NCBI GenBank assembly: GCA_035297145.1
Contig: DATGZN010000019.1
Span: 1-64,000 of the forward strand
Reading direction: 5' to 3'
DNA length: 64,000 nt
Source: QHXW01 sp035297145
GTDB taxonomy: Bacteria; Acidobacteriota; Terriglobia; Bryobacterales; Bryobacteraceae
Below, one piece after another: positions 36,103 to 44,942 of the stretch. The notes beneath the pieces are model-generated. The model ran no database searches. It was not told the DNA's origin and saw only the letters and a program-made list of their open reading frames with translations. Every line of letters begins with the position of its first letter. Positions within the stretch are counted from its first letter, which is position 1. The translations under genes and the position numbers were made by a program.

Positions 36103-38340
36103 TTAGTGAGTCCTCGCGGCCTTGGGCACGAGCCACAACCGTTCGTCGGCGGCGGCTTCGACGGCTTGACGCGAATAGGGCATGGGATGATAGCGGCCGT
36201 TGCCCCAGTCGTCGAGCAGGTCGCTGTAGTGCGGGCTCTCTGGGTCGCCCGATTCTCCCGGGACGTTGGTCATTACAGAGTTGTCCCAGTTGCTCAGATC
36301 GAGTATCTCGCGATATGAGGCGCCACTGTTTTGCTGGAAGTGCGTGCCGCTGGTAGCGTTTACGGTATTTGCGTCGCCTGGACGCGCTACCGGACCGCGG
36401 TCGAACGTGCTCACGCCGAGCGGATGATGGAATACGATCTTGTGCACCTTTCCCCATTGCCACGATTGCATGTCAGGTCCGTACAGGCGCTGGATTTCAT
36501 CGAGCGCGGCGCGCAGCGATTCCGCCAGTGCCTTTGCATTCGGCTCGTGCTCCAGCGTCGCCAAGAGTGTTTGCAGGCTCGCATCCGGTCCAATATCCGG
36601 TCCGAAGACAGCGCGAGGTAGTTGTGCGATCCAGTACTCGTAAATCAACGCCGCCGCCGAATCGACCGCCAGATTGGCATCCCATTCGCCCACCAGATTC
36701 GCGGCTTTGGCCTCGCGGCTGCCGGGCTCGGGCGCCCAGTTTTTCAAAATGGCCTGGAAGCGCCGTGCCGGAAGTGAGGTGACATCCTGCTGCATCCGTT
36801 CGAAATCCTGGATCGTAAATTTCTTCCCGGCGCCGAGCATCTCCTCGACGCGGTGGAATCGAAACGGCAACGCCCATTCGTAGTTGAGGGGAACGGTGTA
36901 GCCCGCGGGCAGGATGTTGTGATTGGCGGTGGCGATGAAATGATTGGCGGGGTTATATTTTCGCGGGAGTTCCGCGGCCCGCCGGAATCCGCTCCACTCA
37001 TATTCGCCCGTATCGCCCGGCACTGGCAGAACACCGGACCAGTTCTTGCGTACGGGGGCCATTCCCGCCGCCTGCCATCCGATGTTGCCATCCATATCGG
37101 CGTACACGATGTTTTCGCTGGGGACCTTGTACCGCTCCATTGCGCGCAGAAATTCGTTCCAGTTCCTGGCTTGAGCGACCGCCAGACCAGCGAGATACCC
37201 GGCCGTTCCTGGCTCACTGCCTACCCAGCGCAGCGCATAAGCGCGATGGCGCGCCGCGTCTTCGTAGATAACGGGGCCGTGAACCGTGAAGTGCAGCTCG
37301 ATGGCCTGCGGCTGCCCACCCTTCACCGGGATCGTCTGGCGCTCGACTTCAAATTTCTTCCACGCGTTGCGATAGCGATATTCGTCCCGATTGTCCGGAT
37401 TCACTTTCTCCACGTAGAGATCCTGCTGATCGATCCCGACGATGGTGAAGCCGAAGCCGATGCGCTCATTGTGACCCAGAGCGATGCCGGGCAGGGACGG
37501 CTCGCCCGCGCCGATCGCGTTCCATCCCGGAGCCACTAGATGAACGGTCTTGCGCAGCGATGGAATCTGCACCGGCCGATGAGGATCGTTGGCCAGCAGC
37601 GGCTTGCCCGTGGTGGTCATGGTGCCATCGACGACCCAGTCGTTGCTTCCTTGCTGGGACGTGAATGACACCGGTCCGACGGCCTGCTCGTAGACGCGAA
37701 CAATGTCGTGCGAAATATCGGCAAGATCCAGACCCTGGGGAATTTCAATAGGAATCGGCGGATCGAGCGCGAAAAACTTCTCGACCACGGCGATGCCGAA
37801 GCGCTGCACCTGTCCGGCCCGCTTGACCTCGTTTGTCAGGTTGTGGGTCATGAGCAAGCCGGCGACGCGGCTCACGCAGTCTTTGGGCTCCCACAAACCG
37901 GGATCGTATCCGGCCAACCGGAATTCCAGCGGCCGCACGCCGTTGAGCGATTTGATGTAGGCGTTGATGCCGTCGGTGAAGGCTGTGACAATCTCGCGCG
38001 TGCCCGGGCCATAGCTCGACCACTCGGCATCCCAATCACCGCGAAACGCCACGGAACGGGCGAGGCGGTCGCGATCGATCGCGGACGGCCCCACTACCTC
38101 GGCCAGCTTACCTGTACCGATGCGGCGCCAAAGATCGATCTGCCACAGCCGATCCTTGGCGGCGATGAAGCCTTGCGCGAAAAACAGATCGTGCACAGAG
38201 TTCGCGTAGATGTGCGGCACCCCCCAGCGGTCGCGGATGATCTCCACGCGTTGCAAGAGGCCCTCTACGGTGACATTTTCAGCGCGAACGAGACCCGTGG
38301 CCAGGACGAGGAGAAAGGCGGGTGCAGCGCGGCGAGGCAC
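36103..38340 (-). CDS. Penicillin acylase-family Ntn hydrolase
   Basis: A 745-residue periplasmic precursor with signal AAPAFLLVLATGLVRA. The alpha-chain motif is VEIIRDRWGVPHIYANSVHDLFFAQGF; the linker ends SFTSQQ and the beta chain starts at S232 (GSNDWVVDG), the N-terminal nucleophile exposed by self-cleavage. Later conserved parts include LLANDPHRPVQIP, GIALGHNERIGFGFT and ENIVYADMDGNIGWQAAG. The family hydrolyses amides such as beta-lactam side chains or N-acyl homoserine lactones; which one cannot be told. The GTG start shares one base with the stop of the fmdB-like gene (TAGTG), so the pair is translationally coupled, with the zinc ribbon gene first. Confidence 0.9.
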   Translation of the reverse strand: MPRRAAPAFLLVLATGLVRAENVTVEGLLQRVEIIRDRWGVPHIYANSVHDLFFAQGFIAAKDRLWQIDLWRRIGTGKLAEVVGPSAIDRDRLARSVAFRGDWDAEWSSYGPGTREIVTAFTDGINAYIKSLNGVRPLEFRLAGYDPGLWEPKDCVSRVAGLLMTHNLTNEVKRAGQVQRFGIAVVEKFFALDPPIPIEIPQGLDLADISHDIVRVYEQAVGPVSFTSQQGSNDWVVDGTMTTTGKPLLANDPHRPVQIPSLRKTVHLVAPGWNAIGAGEPSLPGIALGHNERIGFGFTIVGIDQQDLYVEKVNPDNRDEYRYRNAWKKFEVERQTIPVKGGQPQAIELHFTVHGPVIYEDAARHRAYALRWVGSEPGTAGYLAGLAVAQARNWNEFLRAMERYKVPSENIVYADMDGNIGWQAAGMAPVRKNWSGVLPVPGDTGEYEWSGFRRAAELPRKYNPANHFIATANHNILPAGYTVPLNYEWALPFRFHRVEEMLGAGKKFTIQDFERMQQDVTSLPARRFQAILKNWAPEPGSREAKAANLVGEWDANLAVDSAAALIYEYWIAQLPRAVFGPDIGPDASLQTLLATLEHEPNAKALAESLRAALDEIQRLYGPDMQSWQWGKVHKIVFHHPLGVSTFDRGPVARPGDANTVNATSGTHFQQNSGASYREILDLSNWDNSVMTNVPGESGDPESPHYSDLLDDWGNGRYHPMPYSRQAVEAAADERLWLVPKAARTH

Positions 38341-38666
38341 TACACTTTTTTATCAGAAGTTGTGGCCGGAGTGTTGGAAGATGTCTTAGTTTCGGTTTTA
38401 GAAGCAGATTCCGTGGAAGAGGAGCTCTCGCTCTTGGCTTCCTTTTTACCGTCTTTACCGTCTTTCGACGACTGGCTCTTGCCGTTCCCGCTCCCGTAGT
38501 CGTTGACGTACCATCCGGAGCCTTTGAATTGGAGCGCGGATGTCGAGATCAGCCGTTCCACGTGTCCGCCGCACTTTTCGTGCGTTTCGACCGGGGCATC
38601 GGAGAACTTCTGAATTACCTCGAACTTCTCACCGCAAGACTGACATTTGTATTCGTAGAGGGGCAT
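38340..38666 (-). CDS. FmdB-type zinc ribbon protein (CCHC variant)
   Basis: A 108-residue protein beginning MPLYEYKCQSCGEKFEV, the classic FmdB zinc ribbon. The second knuckle, usually CPxCGG, reads HEKCGG, so His replaces one zinc Cys (CxxC...HxxC). FKGSGWYVNDYG is also standard for the family. The last about 45 residues are a low-complexity Ser/Lys/Glu/Thr tail, likely disordered. FmdB proteins are putative regulators found in many phyla with no settled function. It is translated just ahead of the penicillin acylase gene, with overlapping stop and start. The 280 bases upstream contain a repeat element, so the promoter probably lies between 38667 and 38742. Confidence 0.87.
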   Translation of the reverse strand: MPLYEYKCQSCGEKFEVIQKFSDAPVETHEKCGGHVERLISTSALQFKGSGWYVNDYGSGNGKSQSSKDGKDGKKEAKSESSSSTESASKTETKTSSNTPATTSDKKV

Positions 38667-38742
38667 GCTGCTAAACCGCAGAAAGCTCTTCCTATTCTAG
38701 CAAATTGGCCACAATGAGAGCCGCGAACGCCGATCGGCGGAT

Positions 38743-38845
38743 GTAGCGAAGCGCAACGCGCAGTATGCGGGGACCTGCGGCTGTGAGGCAGGCACGTGAG
38801 AAAAGCCGCGGGTATCCCGCCAACCCCGCGGTATCCCCGCGCTAC
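38743..38845 (-). repeat. 104-bp terminal-inverted-repeat element, copy B
   Basis: The reverse complement of copy A with few changes: begins GTAGCGAAGCGCAACGCG and ends GGTATCCCCGCGCTAC on the plus strand. The flank beyond the CTAC end (AGGAATGGGTG) also matches, in inverted form, the flank of copy C (CACCCATTCCT), so the homology exceeds the inverted-repeat unit on one side. Intergenic, between the fmdB-like gene and the GH42 operon. Confidence 0.8.
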
Positions 38846-38946
38846 AGGAATGGGTGTTTCATTCGGAGCCGTGCCGCCAGTGACAACACCGCCACCGAAA
38901 TCAACGCACTTCGCCCGCAACGCTGGTTGTCGTAAGATGTCAGCCG

Positions 38947-41229
38947 ATGACTCGGGTGCGTCTTGTCTTGTTCCTGATCTGTGGGTTGGCTCCCGCTGCG
39001 CTCCAAGCCCAACCCGTCCAAGCCGAGGACTTCTTTCCCATGTCGGTCTGGTATGGCGGCGGCAAGGCGCGGGCTCCCATGCTGGAGCGCGATCCTCGGT
39101 CGAAAGTCGACACTTGGCGGAAGGATCTGACACAGCTCAAAGCGCTCGGCTTCAATACCGTCAGATGTTGGATTGACTGGGCCACGGGAGAGCCGGAAGA
39201 AGGGCAATACCGGTTCGACACAATCGACGTGATTCTCAAGCTGGCCGAAGAGCAGGGGCTCAAGGTCGTTATCCAGGTGTACATGGATTCGGCGCCGGCC
39301 TGGGTGGGGAAGAAATTTCCGGATTCGTTGTTCGTCTCCTCGAATGGAATGGTGATTCATCCGGAATCGTCGCCGGGCTACTGCCGCGATCACGCCGGCG
39401 TCCGCGACGTGGAGCTGAAGTTCTACACGGCCCTGGCGCGGCGCGCTCAAAAGAGCCTGAACTTTTTGGGATGGGATTTGTGGAGTGAGCCCCACGTAAT
39501 CAATTGGGCGACGCCAACCTACATCGAGCGGCCCGAGTTCTGCTTCTGCCGGCATTCCGTCGCGCGGTTCCGGAGATGGTTGCAGAAAAAGTACGGCTCG
39601 CTCGAAGCGCTCAATGACTCTTGGTACCGGCACTTCAGCTCGTGGGACGAAGTGGAGCCGAACCGGCTGAGCACGATCCTTTCCTATACGGATTTCATCG
39701 ATTGGAAGCAGTTTATCGCCGACAAACTAGGGGAAGATCTGCGCGATCGTTATGAGGCGGTGAAGCTGGTAGACCCGCACACGGTAGCCACCTCTCACGC
39801 CGCAGGCATCGGACTGTTCAGCTCGCCTTTGTGGTGGGAAGGCCAGTCGGATGATTGGACCATGTCGAGCCAGGTCGATTACTACGGCACGTCCCTCTAT
39901 CCGAAGCATTCTTCTTTCGTGAATCGCGATGTCGAATGGCGCGGGGCGCTGCTCGATTTCACACGTTCTTTCGGATTCGCCGAGGGCGGCCGTGGATTCT
40001 GGATCGGCGAGTTGCAGGGCGGCTTCGGAACCGTTGCGCTGAATGTCTCGCCCGCCGTTACACCTGAGGACATCCGCATCTGGACCTGGAGCGCACTGTC
40101 CCGAGGCGCGAAAGCCATCAACTACTACGCCTGGTATCCGATGAGCACGGGTTACGAGTCCGGCGGTTTTGGCCTAATTAAACTGGACGGAACAATCACG
40201 GAGCGCAGCCGGGTAGCAGGCTCGATTGCGCAGGTCGTCAATCGCAATCAGAAGCTGTTTCTTGCCGCCCGGCCACCCAAAGCGGAAGTGGCGATTGTTT
40301 ATAATCCGCTGACATACTTTGTCGGAGGCCGTGAGCGCGAGGCAGCTTACGGCGGGCCGCAGGGAGAGGTTGAGGGCATCGAGCGCGACTCCATGCTGGG
40401 CATCTATCGTGCGCTTTTTCCCACGAATGTGGCGCTCGATTTCATCCACATCAACCGCTTGTCCGAAGATCTGCTGAAACAGTACAAGCTGGTGCTGTTG
40501 CCGTACCCGCTGATGATTCCGGCGGCGTCAGCGGCGGAGATGAAAAACTACGTCTCGAACGGTGGAACACTCGTCGCTGAGGCACGGCTGGGATGGAACA
40601 ACGAGCATGGCTCTTCATCGCCCGTGATTCCCGGCATGGGATTGCATGAGGTAATGGGATGCCGTGAAACCGATGTGCAAACCGGAAAAGCCGGCCGCAC
40701 CACGGTGAAATGGACGAGCAGCGAGATTCCAGGCTTCGCGGCGGGTGAATCGCTGCAGGCGCGATGGTACGAGGAGACGCTGGAGCCTCTGGGGCCGGGA
40801 GCGCACGTGGCAGCGACGTTTCCGGGTGGAGCTGCCGCCGCCGTGATCTCAACATACGGAAAAGGCAAAACGCTGATGCTCGGTTCGTATGTAGGAGCGG
40901 CTTACGAAACGCACCGCGAGCCGGCCGCTGCGCAATTTTACGCCGCGCTGCTCGCGTGGGCCGGAGTTCGACTCCCCGTGACCGTCGTTGGAGGGACCGC
41001 GGAGGTCCGGTATCTCCAAAGTGGCGCCGACACGCTGGTTTTCGTTTTCAACCACGGCAAGCAGTCCATCGAGCCGTCAGTCTCACTGAGCGTCAGGGCA
41101 GGGAAGTATCGTGGCACCGACATCGTCACCGGGAAGACAGTTGAGATATCGGAAGACGCAGGTAGAGTGGCGTTCCACGGACAGATCGCGCCGGAGGATG
41201 TCTGGGTGGTCGATCTTTCTCCGAGATAG
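38947..41229 (+). CDS. Exported GH42-type beta-galactosidase-like glycosidase
   Basis: A 760-residue enzyme with signal LVLFLICGLAPAALQAQ. The (beta/alpha)8 barrel covers residues 28-420: GFNTVRCWIDWATGEPEEG, VVIQVYMDSAPAWV, the acid/base E181 in GWDLWSEPH and the nucleophile E355 in FWIGELQGG. Residues about 450-640 are the GH42 middle (trimerisation, flavodoxin-like) domain (YKLVLLPYPLMIPAA, YVSNGGTLVAEARLGWNNE), with a small C-terminal beta domain (VFNHGKQSIEPSVSL). The acid/base motif reads SE instead of the usual NE, so the substrate may differ from simple beta-galactosides. First gene of a five-gene operon (kinase, isomerase, transporter, deacetylase), spaced 3 bases from the next. Confidence 0.85.
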   Translation: MTRVRLVLFLICGLAPAALQAQPVQAEDFFPMSVWYGGGKARAPMLERDPRSKVDTWRKDLTQLKALGFNTVRCWIDWATGEPEEGQYRFDTIDVILKLAEEQGLKVVIQVYMDSAPAWVGKKFPDSLFVSSNGMVIHPESSPGYCRDHAGVRDVELKFYTALARRAQKSLNFLGWDLWSEPHVINWATPTYIERPEFCFCRHSVARFRRWLQKKYGSLEALNDSWYRHFSSWDEVEPNRLSTILSYTDFIDWKQFIADKLGEDLRDRYEAVKLVDPHTVATSHAAGIGLFSSPLWWEGQSDDWTMSSQVDYYGTSLYPKHSSFVNRDVEWRGALLDFTRSFGFAEGGRGFWIGELQGGFGTVALNVSPAVTPEDIRIWTWSALSRGAKAINYYAWYPMSTGYESGGFGLIKLDGTITERSRVAGSIAQVVNRNQKLFLAARPPKAEVAIVYNPLTYFVGGREREAAYGGPQGEVEGIERDSMLGIYRALFPTNVALDFIHINRLSEDLLKQYKLVLLPYPLMIPAASAAEMKNYVSNGGTLVAEARLGWNNEHGSSSPVIPGMGLHEVMGCRETDVQTGKAGRTTVKWTSSEIPGFAAGESLQARWYEETLEPLGPGAHVAATFPGGAAAAVISTYGKGKTLMLGSYVGAAYETHREPAAAQFYAALLAWAGVRLPVTVVGGTAEVRYLQSGADTLVFVFNHGKQSIEPSVSLSVRAGKYRGTDIVTGKTVEISEDAGRVAFHGQIAPEDVWVVDLSPR

Positions 41230-41232
41230 ACG

Positions 41233-42129
41233 ATGCCGTCTGTGATAGCGGTCGACTTAGGCGGAACGAAGCTGAGTGCGGCATTGGTGGATGCCACGGG
41301 CGTGGTTTCGTACCGCATGAAGATTCCCGTTGCCTCCGGCGATGTACGGGCATCGGTTGACCAGATTGCGCGCGTGGTGGGAGAGGTGTTGCACACGTGC
41401 GGAATGGCGCGCGACGAGATTCGGGCGATCGGCGTTATTGTCCCGGGAATCTATTTTGCGGGCACGGGCGAGGCGTGGGCGCCCAACCTGTGGGGCCACG
41501 CCAACGTGCCGCTGTGGGCGGAACTCGAACGCGAGTTGAAGATTCCAATCAAGATCGACAGTGATCGCGCAGGCTACGTGACCGGTGAACGCTGGCTAGG
41601 CGCTGCACGGGGCTTGAACGAAGTGGTGTTTCTCGCGGTGGGCACGGGCATCGGCGCGGGTATTATTTCCGGCGGACGGCTGGTGCGCGGCGCTGCCGAT
41701 ATTTCCGGCGCCGTAGGTTGGTTCGCACTGAATCCGGAATGGCGCGAAGTCTATCGCGAGCTGGGCTGTTGGGAAGCCGAGGCTGCCGGACCGGCGCTCG
41801 CCCGGCGCATGGGTTTGAGTTCCGCGGAAGAAGTGGTAGCCCGCGCGCGCACGGGCGACGTGGCGGCGAAGAAGGCGGTGGAGCAATCGGCGATGTATCT
41901 GGGGATGGGGATTGCTAACATCGTGAGCATCCTGAATCCGGAAATGATCGTCCTGGGAGGCGGTCTGTTGCAAGCCGCCGACCTGTTCTTAGAACCGATT
42001 CGACGCACCGTGGCGCAATGGGCGCAACCCGTCGCCGCCAAGCAAGTGCGAATTGAGATGACACAACTCGGCGAGGATGCCGGTCTTTTAGGAGCGGCGC
42101 GCCTGGCGCTCGGAGACTCCATCGAGTAA
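41233..42129 (+). CDS. ROK-family sugar kinase lacking the zinc motif
   Basis: A 298-residue cytoplasmic kinase of the ROK family. The phosphate-binding loop VIAVDLGGTKLSAALVD begins it; the catalytic Asp lies in IKIDSDRAGYVTGERWLGA, and the adenosine-side motif is FLAVGTGIGAGIISGG. Normally an EIGH...CxCGxxGCxE zinc module follows; here it reads GAVGWFALNP then ELGCWEAEAAG, so the zinc His and most Cys are gone. The closing PEMIVLGGGLL is standard. Without zinc it may still phosphorylate a sugar, but specificity should differ from GlcNAc/ManNAc kinases. Probably phosphorylates the sugar released by the GH42-like enzyme. Three bases separate it from that gene. Confidence 0.85.
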   Translation: MPSVIAVDLGGTKLSAALVDATGVVSYRMKIPVASGDVRASVDQIARVVGEVLHTCGMARDEIRAIGVIVPGIYFAGTGEAWAPNLWGHANVPLWAELERELKIPIKIDSDRAGYVTGERWLGAARGLNEVVFLAVGTGIGAGIISGGRLVRGAADISGAVGWFALNPEWREVYRELGCWEAEAAGPALARRMGLSSAEEVVARARTGDVAAKKAVEQSAMYLGMGIANIVSILNPEMIVLGGGLLQAADLFLEPIRRTVAQWAQPVAAKQVRIEMTQLGEDAGLLGAARLALGDSIE

Positions 42130-42145
42130 TCAACGCAAAGGAATT

Positions 42146-42904
42146 ATGTCGGCAAACAAATACTACGAAAAAATATCGGAAGTTCTGGCGAAGATTCACA
42201 CGACTCAGCAGAAGCAGATCGAATTGGCCGGCGAAGCGATGGCTACCGCGATCGCCGCGGGTAATCGCGTTTACCTGTTCGGCAGCGGTCACTCGGTAAT
42301 TCCTGTCATGGATATCTTTCCGCGCTACGGGAGCTACGTTGGATTCTTCCCGCTGTACGATCCGCGGCTGATGTGGTCCAACGTGGTCGGTCCCGGCGGC
42401 GCTCGCGAGCTGCTGTGGCTGGAGCGGAAAGAAGGTTACATTGAAGTCTTTTTGCAAAGCTACCCGCTTCGGCCGGGAGACATCATGCTCGTGTTCTCGC
42501 ACGGCGGAATGAATGCCGCTCCTATTGAAGCGGCGCAGTATGCCAGGAAAAAAGGACTCAAGGTTGTGACGGTTTCGTCGCTGGAAAACGCGAAAGTCGC
42601 CAAGTCGACACATTCGACGGGACAGAAGCTTTCCGACGCGGCCGACATCGCCATCGACAACTGCGTGCCTCCCGAAGATGCGCTGGTGGATATCGGCAAG
42701 CCGGAAAACGTGGCCGCGGGCTCGACCATGGCGGTTGTGTTCGTGGCCATGTCGCTTGTTGCCGAAACGGGCGCGCGGCTGGCCGCCAAGGGACACAAAC
42801 TCGTGACGTTTGTCTCGCCCAACGTGCCCGGAATCGAGAAAGATCATAACTTCAAAGTATTCGACATCTTCACCAAGGCACTGTTCTCGCGCAGCCCGGA
42901 ATGA
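42146..42904 (+). CDS. SIS-domain sugar-phosphate binding/isomerase-like protein
   Basis: A 252-residue protein of the UPF0309-type SIS family. YLFGSGHSVIPVMDI carries the sugar-phosphate-binding Ser/His loop, and GDIMLVFSHGGMNAAPIE a second loop with Ser and Gly. VAKSTHSTG and VVTVSSLENAKVAKS are typical of this branch, as is LVTFVSPNVPGIEKDHNFKVFDIF at the end. SIS proteins isomerise, deaminate or sense phosphosugars. Placed after a kinase, it most likely handles the phosphorylated sugar (possibly an amino-sugar phosphate). Its stop overlaps the MFS start by 4 bases. Confidence 0.85.
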   Translation: MSANKYYEKISEVLAKIHTTQQKQIELAGEAMATAIAAGNRVYLFGSGHSVIPVMDIFPRYGSYVGFFPLYDPRLMWSNVVGPGGARELLWLERKEGYIEVFLQSYPLRPGDIMLVFSHGGMNAAPIEAAQYARKKGLKVVTVSSLENAKVAKSTHSTGQKLSDAADIAIDNCVPPEDALVDIGKPENVAAGSTMAVVFVAMSLVAETGARLAAKGHKLVTFVSPNVPGIEKDHNFKVFDIFTKALFSRSPE

Positions 42905-44076
42905 GCGAAACGCGGCCTCGAATTCGAGCCGGGCTGCTTAGCGGCGCGGCCTACGCCGGCATGTTCGGCTTCGGCATTGTGTTGGCCCTGCTCGGCGCCA
43001 TTCTGCCGCTGATCTCGCAACGTCTGCATTTCGATCTGGCACATGCGGGCAATCTTTTCCTGGCGATGAACGGCGCGATGCTCGTGACCACCATTACCAT
43101 CGGGCCTTTGCTCGACCGGTTCGGAATGAAAGCCGCGTTCGTCGTGGCGCCGCTGTTTGTCGCGGGAGCACTGGTTCTGATCGCGGGAATAGACACTTTC
43201 GGCGGCCTGGTGCTGGCGGTAATGCTGCTGGGCGCCAGCGGCGGCGCGCTCAATCAGGCAACCAATACCTTGATCGCCGACCTGCACGACGACCCAAAAA
43301 GGAAAACCGCGGCGCTGAACCTGCTCGGCGTCTTTTTCGGATTCGGAGCGCTGTTCATCCCATTTACGATTGGCTCGCTGCTCAATGCGCTGGGGCTGTC
43401 GGACATCCTTTATGTCGGAGCGGCCGTGAGTCTCATCCCGATGTTGAGCGCCTGGATGCGTTTTCCTGCTCCACGACAGAGTCAGGGCGTTTCCATCGGT
43501 GATGTGCTGCGATTTGCACGCCAGCCGCTCGTCGTGATTTTCGCCCTGCTGCTGTTTTGTGAATCCGGCAATGAATTCCTGCTGGGTGGATATGTCACCA
43601 CTTTCCTGATGCGGAATCTCGGCGCGAGCGTAGGCGCGGCTTCCTACCTCCTGGCGGCGTACTGGGGTGCACTGATGATCGGACGCGTTATCCTGAGCCG
43701 TGTGTTGCTTCACGCAAGCGGCGGAGGCTTGATTCTAGCCAGCGCTTTGGGTGTGGCTGCGAGTATCGCGCTATTGCTCCTCGCCTCCGCGCTATCGGTA
43801 GCGGCGGTCGCCATCGTGCTGCTCGGGTTCAGCATCGCGGCGATCTTCCCGACGACTTTGGGACTCGCCGGCGCGCGCTATCCCAGCCACTCAGGAACGG
43901 TCTTCAGTATTCTCATCGGAGTGGCGCTGAGCGGCGGGATGACGCTGCCCTGGGTGGCGGGTCAGCTTGCGGGAAGCCGCGGCGTCGGTGCCGGTCTGTT
44001 GCTGGCCATTGTGAGCGCGTTGGCTATTGCTGGTTTTGAATTAACCGCGGCACGACTGATGAGGAGGGAGAGCTAG
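42901..44076 (+). CDS. MFS transporter in sugar operon
   Basis: A 391-residue major facilitator with about twelve transmembrane helices, for example GAAYAGMFGFGIVLALLGA, LFLAMNGAMLVTTITIGPLL, and AVAIVLLGFSIAAIFPT. The loop after helix 2 (LLDRFGMKAAF) is the place of the MFS signature motif. NQATNTLIADLHDDPKRKTAALNLLGVFFG is reminiscent of the fucose/glucose-galactose permease branch, which fits the operon. Predicted to bring the product of the GH42-like enzyme into the cell. Start and stop both overlap neighbours (4 bases upstream, 1 base downstream), so it is translated as part of one polycistronic unit. Confidence 0.87.
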   Translation: MSETRPRIRAGLLSGAAYAGMFGFGIVLALLGAILPLISQRLHFDLAHAGNLFLAMNGAMLVTTITIGPLLDRFGMKAAFVVAPLFVAGALVLIAGIDTFGGLVLAVMLLGASGGALNQATNTLIADLHDDPKRKTAALNLLGVFFGFGALFIPFTIGSLLNALGLSDILYVGAAVSLIPMLSAWMRFPAPRQSQGVSIGDVLRFARQPLVVIFALLLFCESGNEFLLGGYVTTFLMRNLGASVGAASYLLAAYWGALMIGRVILSRVLLHASGGGLILASALGVAASIALLLLASALSVAAVAIVLLGFSIAAIFPTTLGLAGARYPSHSGTVFSILIGVALSGGMTLPWVAGQLAGSRGVGAGLLLAIVSALAIAGFELTAARLMRRES

Positions 44077-44828
44077 TGCGTGTTTCCATTGTGATTCTGG
44101 TCGGATTGGCTGGATTCCCGGCTTTGGCACAGCAGCGGACCATCCTGGCCATCGGCGCTCACGCGGCCGATATGGATCTCACTGCAGGTGCAATTCTGGC
44201 TCACCAGAAGAAGCTGGGAGACCGCGTCGTGATCCTGCACATGACGTTGGGCGAGGCCGGTAACCCGAATCTGTCGCCCGAAAAGTACGCCGAACAGAAG
44301 CGTCAAGAAGCCGCCGCATCCGCCAAGATCCTCGGCGCCGAGGTGATCATCGGGCCATACCCCGACGCCATGCTTTCCAACGATGAAGAGGCGCGCAGAT
44401 ACGTCGCTGATGTGATCCGCCAGGTCAAACCTACTTATGTGATCACGCACTGGAAGAACAGTTTCCACAAGGACCACAGAAATACGTCCGCCATTGTTAC
44501 GGACGCGGTATTAATGGCGGAGTTAGAAGCGGTGAAAACCAATCACCCGCCTTACCGCGGCATCCAGGGTGTTTTCTATGCCGATAACTGGGAAGATTCG
44601 GAGGGTTTTTACCCCTACATATATATAGATGTTTCCGATGTGTTCGATCAGTGGAAGGCGGCCATCCGGGAATATCAGATGGTCCGCGGCGGTGTTTCCA
44701 CATTCGCATACTTCGAGTACTACACGTCGCACTTGCAAGAGGAAGGCGCCTTGGTCGGCCGCAAATACGCCGCCAGCCTGGACGTGGACGACTCAGCCAA
44801 GCGACAGGTGCTTGACTCGCTGCGCTAA
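44076..44828 (+). CDS. Exported PIG-L (LmbE)-family deacetylase with altered active-site motif
   Basis: A 250-residue protein with a signal peptide (VSIVILVGLAGFPALAQQ), GTG start. The PIG-L fold is clear: ILAIGAHAADMDLTAGAIL, VVILHMTLGEAGNP, a helix ending with AKILGAEVIIGPYPD, and the later zinc motif FHKDHRNTSAIV. The usual AHPDD motif reads AHAAD (H29, A31, D32): the zinc His and Asp are kept, but the Asp that acts as general base in MshB/LmbE enzymes is Ala. Either another residue takes over, or this is a non-hydrolytic or altered member. Its place in the operon suggests it acts on N-acetyl amino sugars outside the cytoplasm. Confidence 0.82.
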   Translation: MRVSIVILVGLAGFPALAQQRTILAIGAHAADMDLTAGAILAHQKKLGDRVVILHMTLGEAGNPNLSPEKYAEQKRQEAAASAKILGAEVIIGPYPDAMLSNDEEARRYVADVIRQVKPTYVITHWKNSFHKDHRNTSAIVTDAVLMAELEAVKTNHPPYRGIQGVFYADNWEDSEGFYPYIYIDVSDVFDQWKAAIREYQMVRGGVSTFAYFEYYTSHLQEEGALVGRKYAASLDVDDSAKRQVLDSLR

Positions 44829-44942
44829 CTCCGCCAGGGTGGGTAACCCAAATTTGCGTGAAAGTCCCCACCCGATCGTGGGAAACTTCCGGTCTTTCGG
44901 CAAATGATTGATGGCTCGCCACTTGCAGTACGTAGAGCGGCC

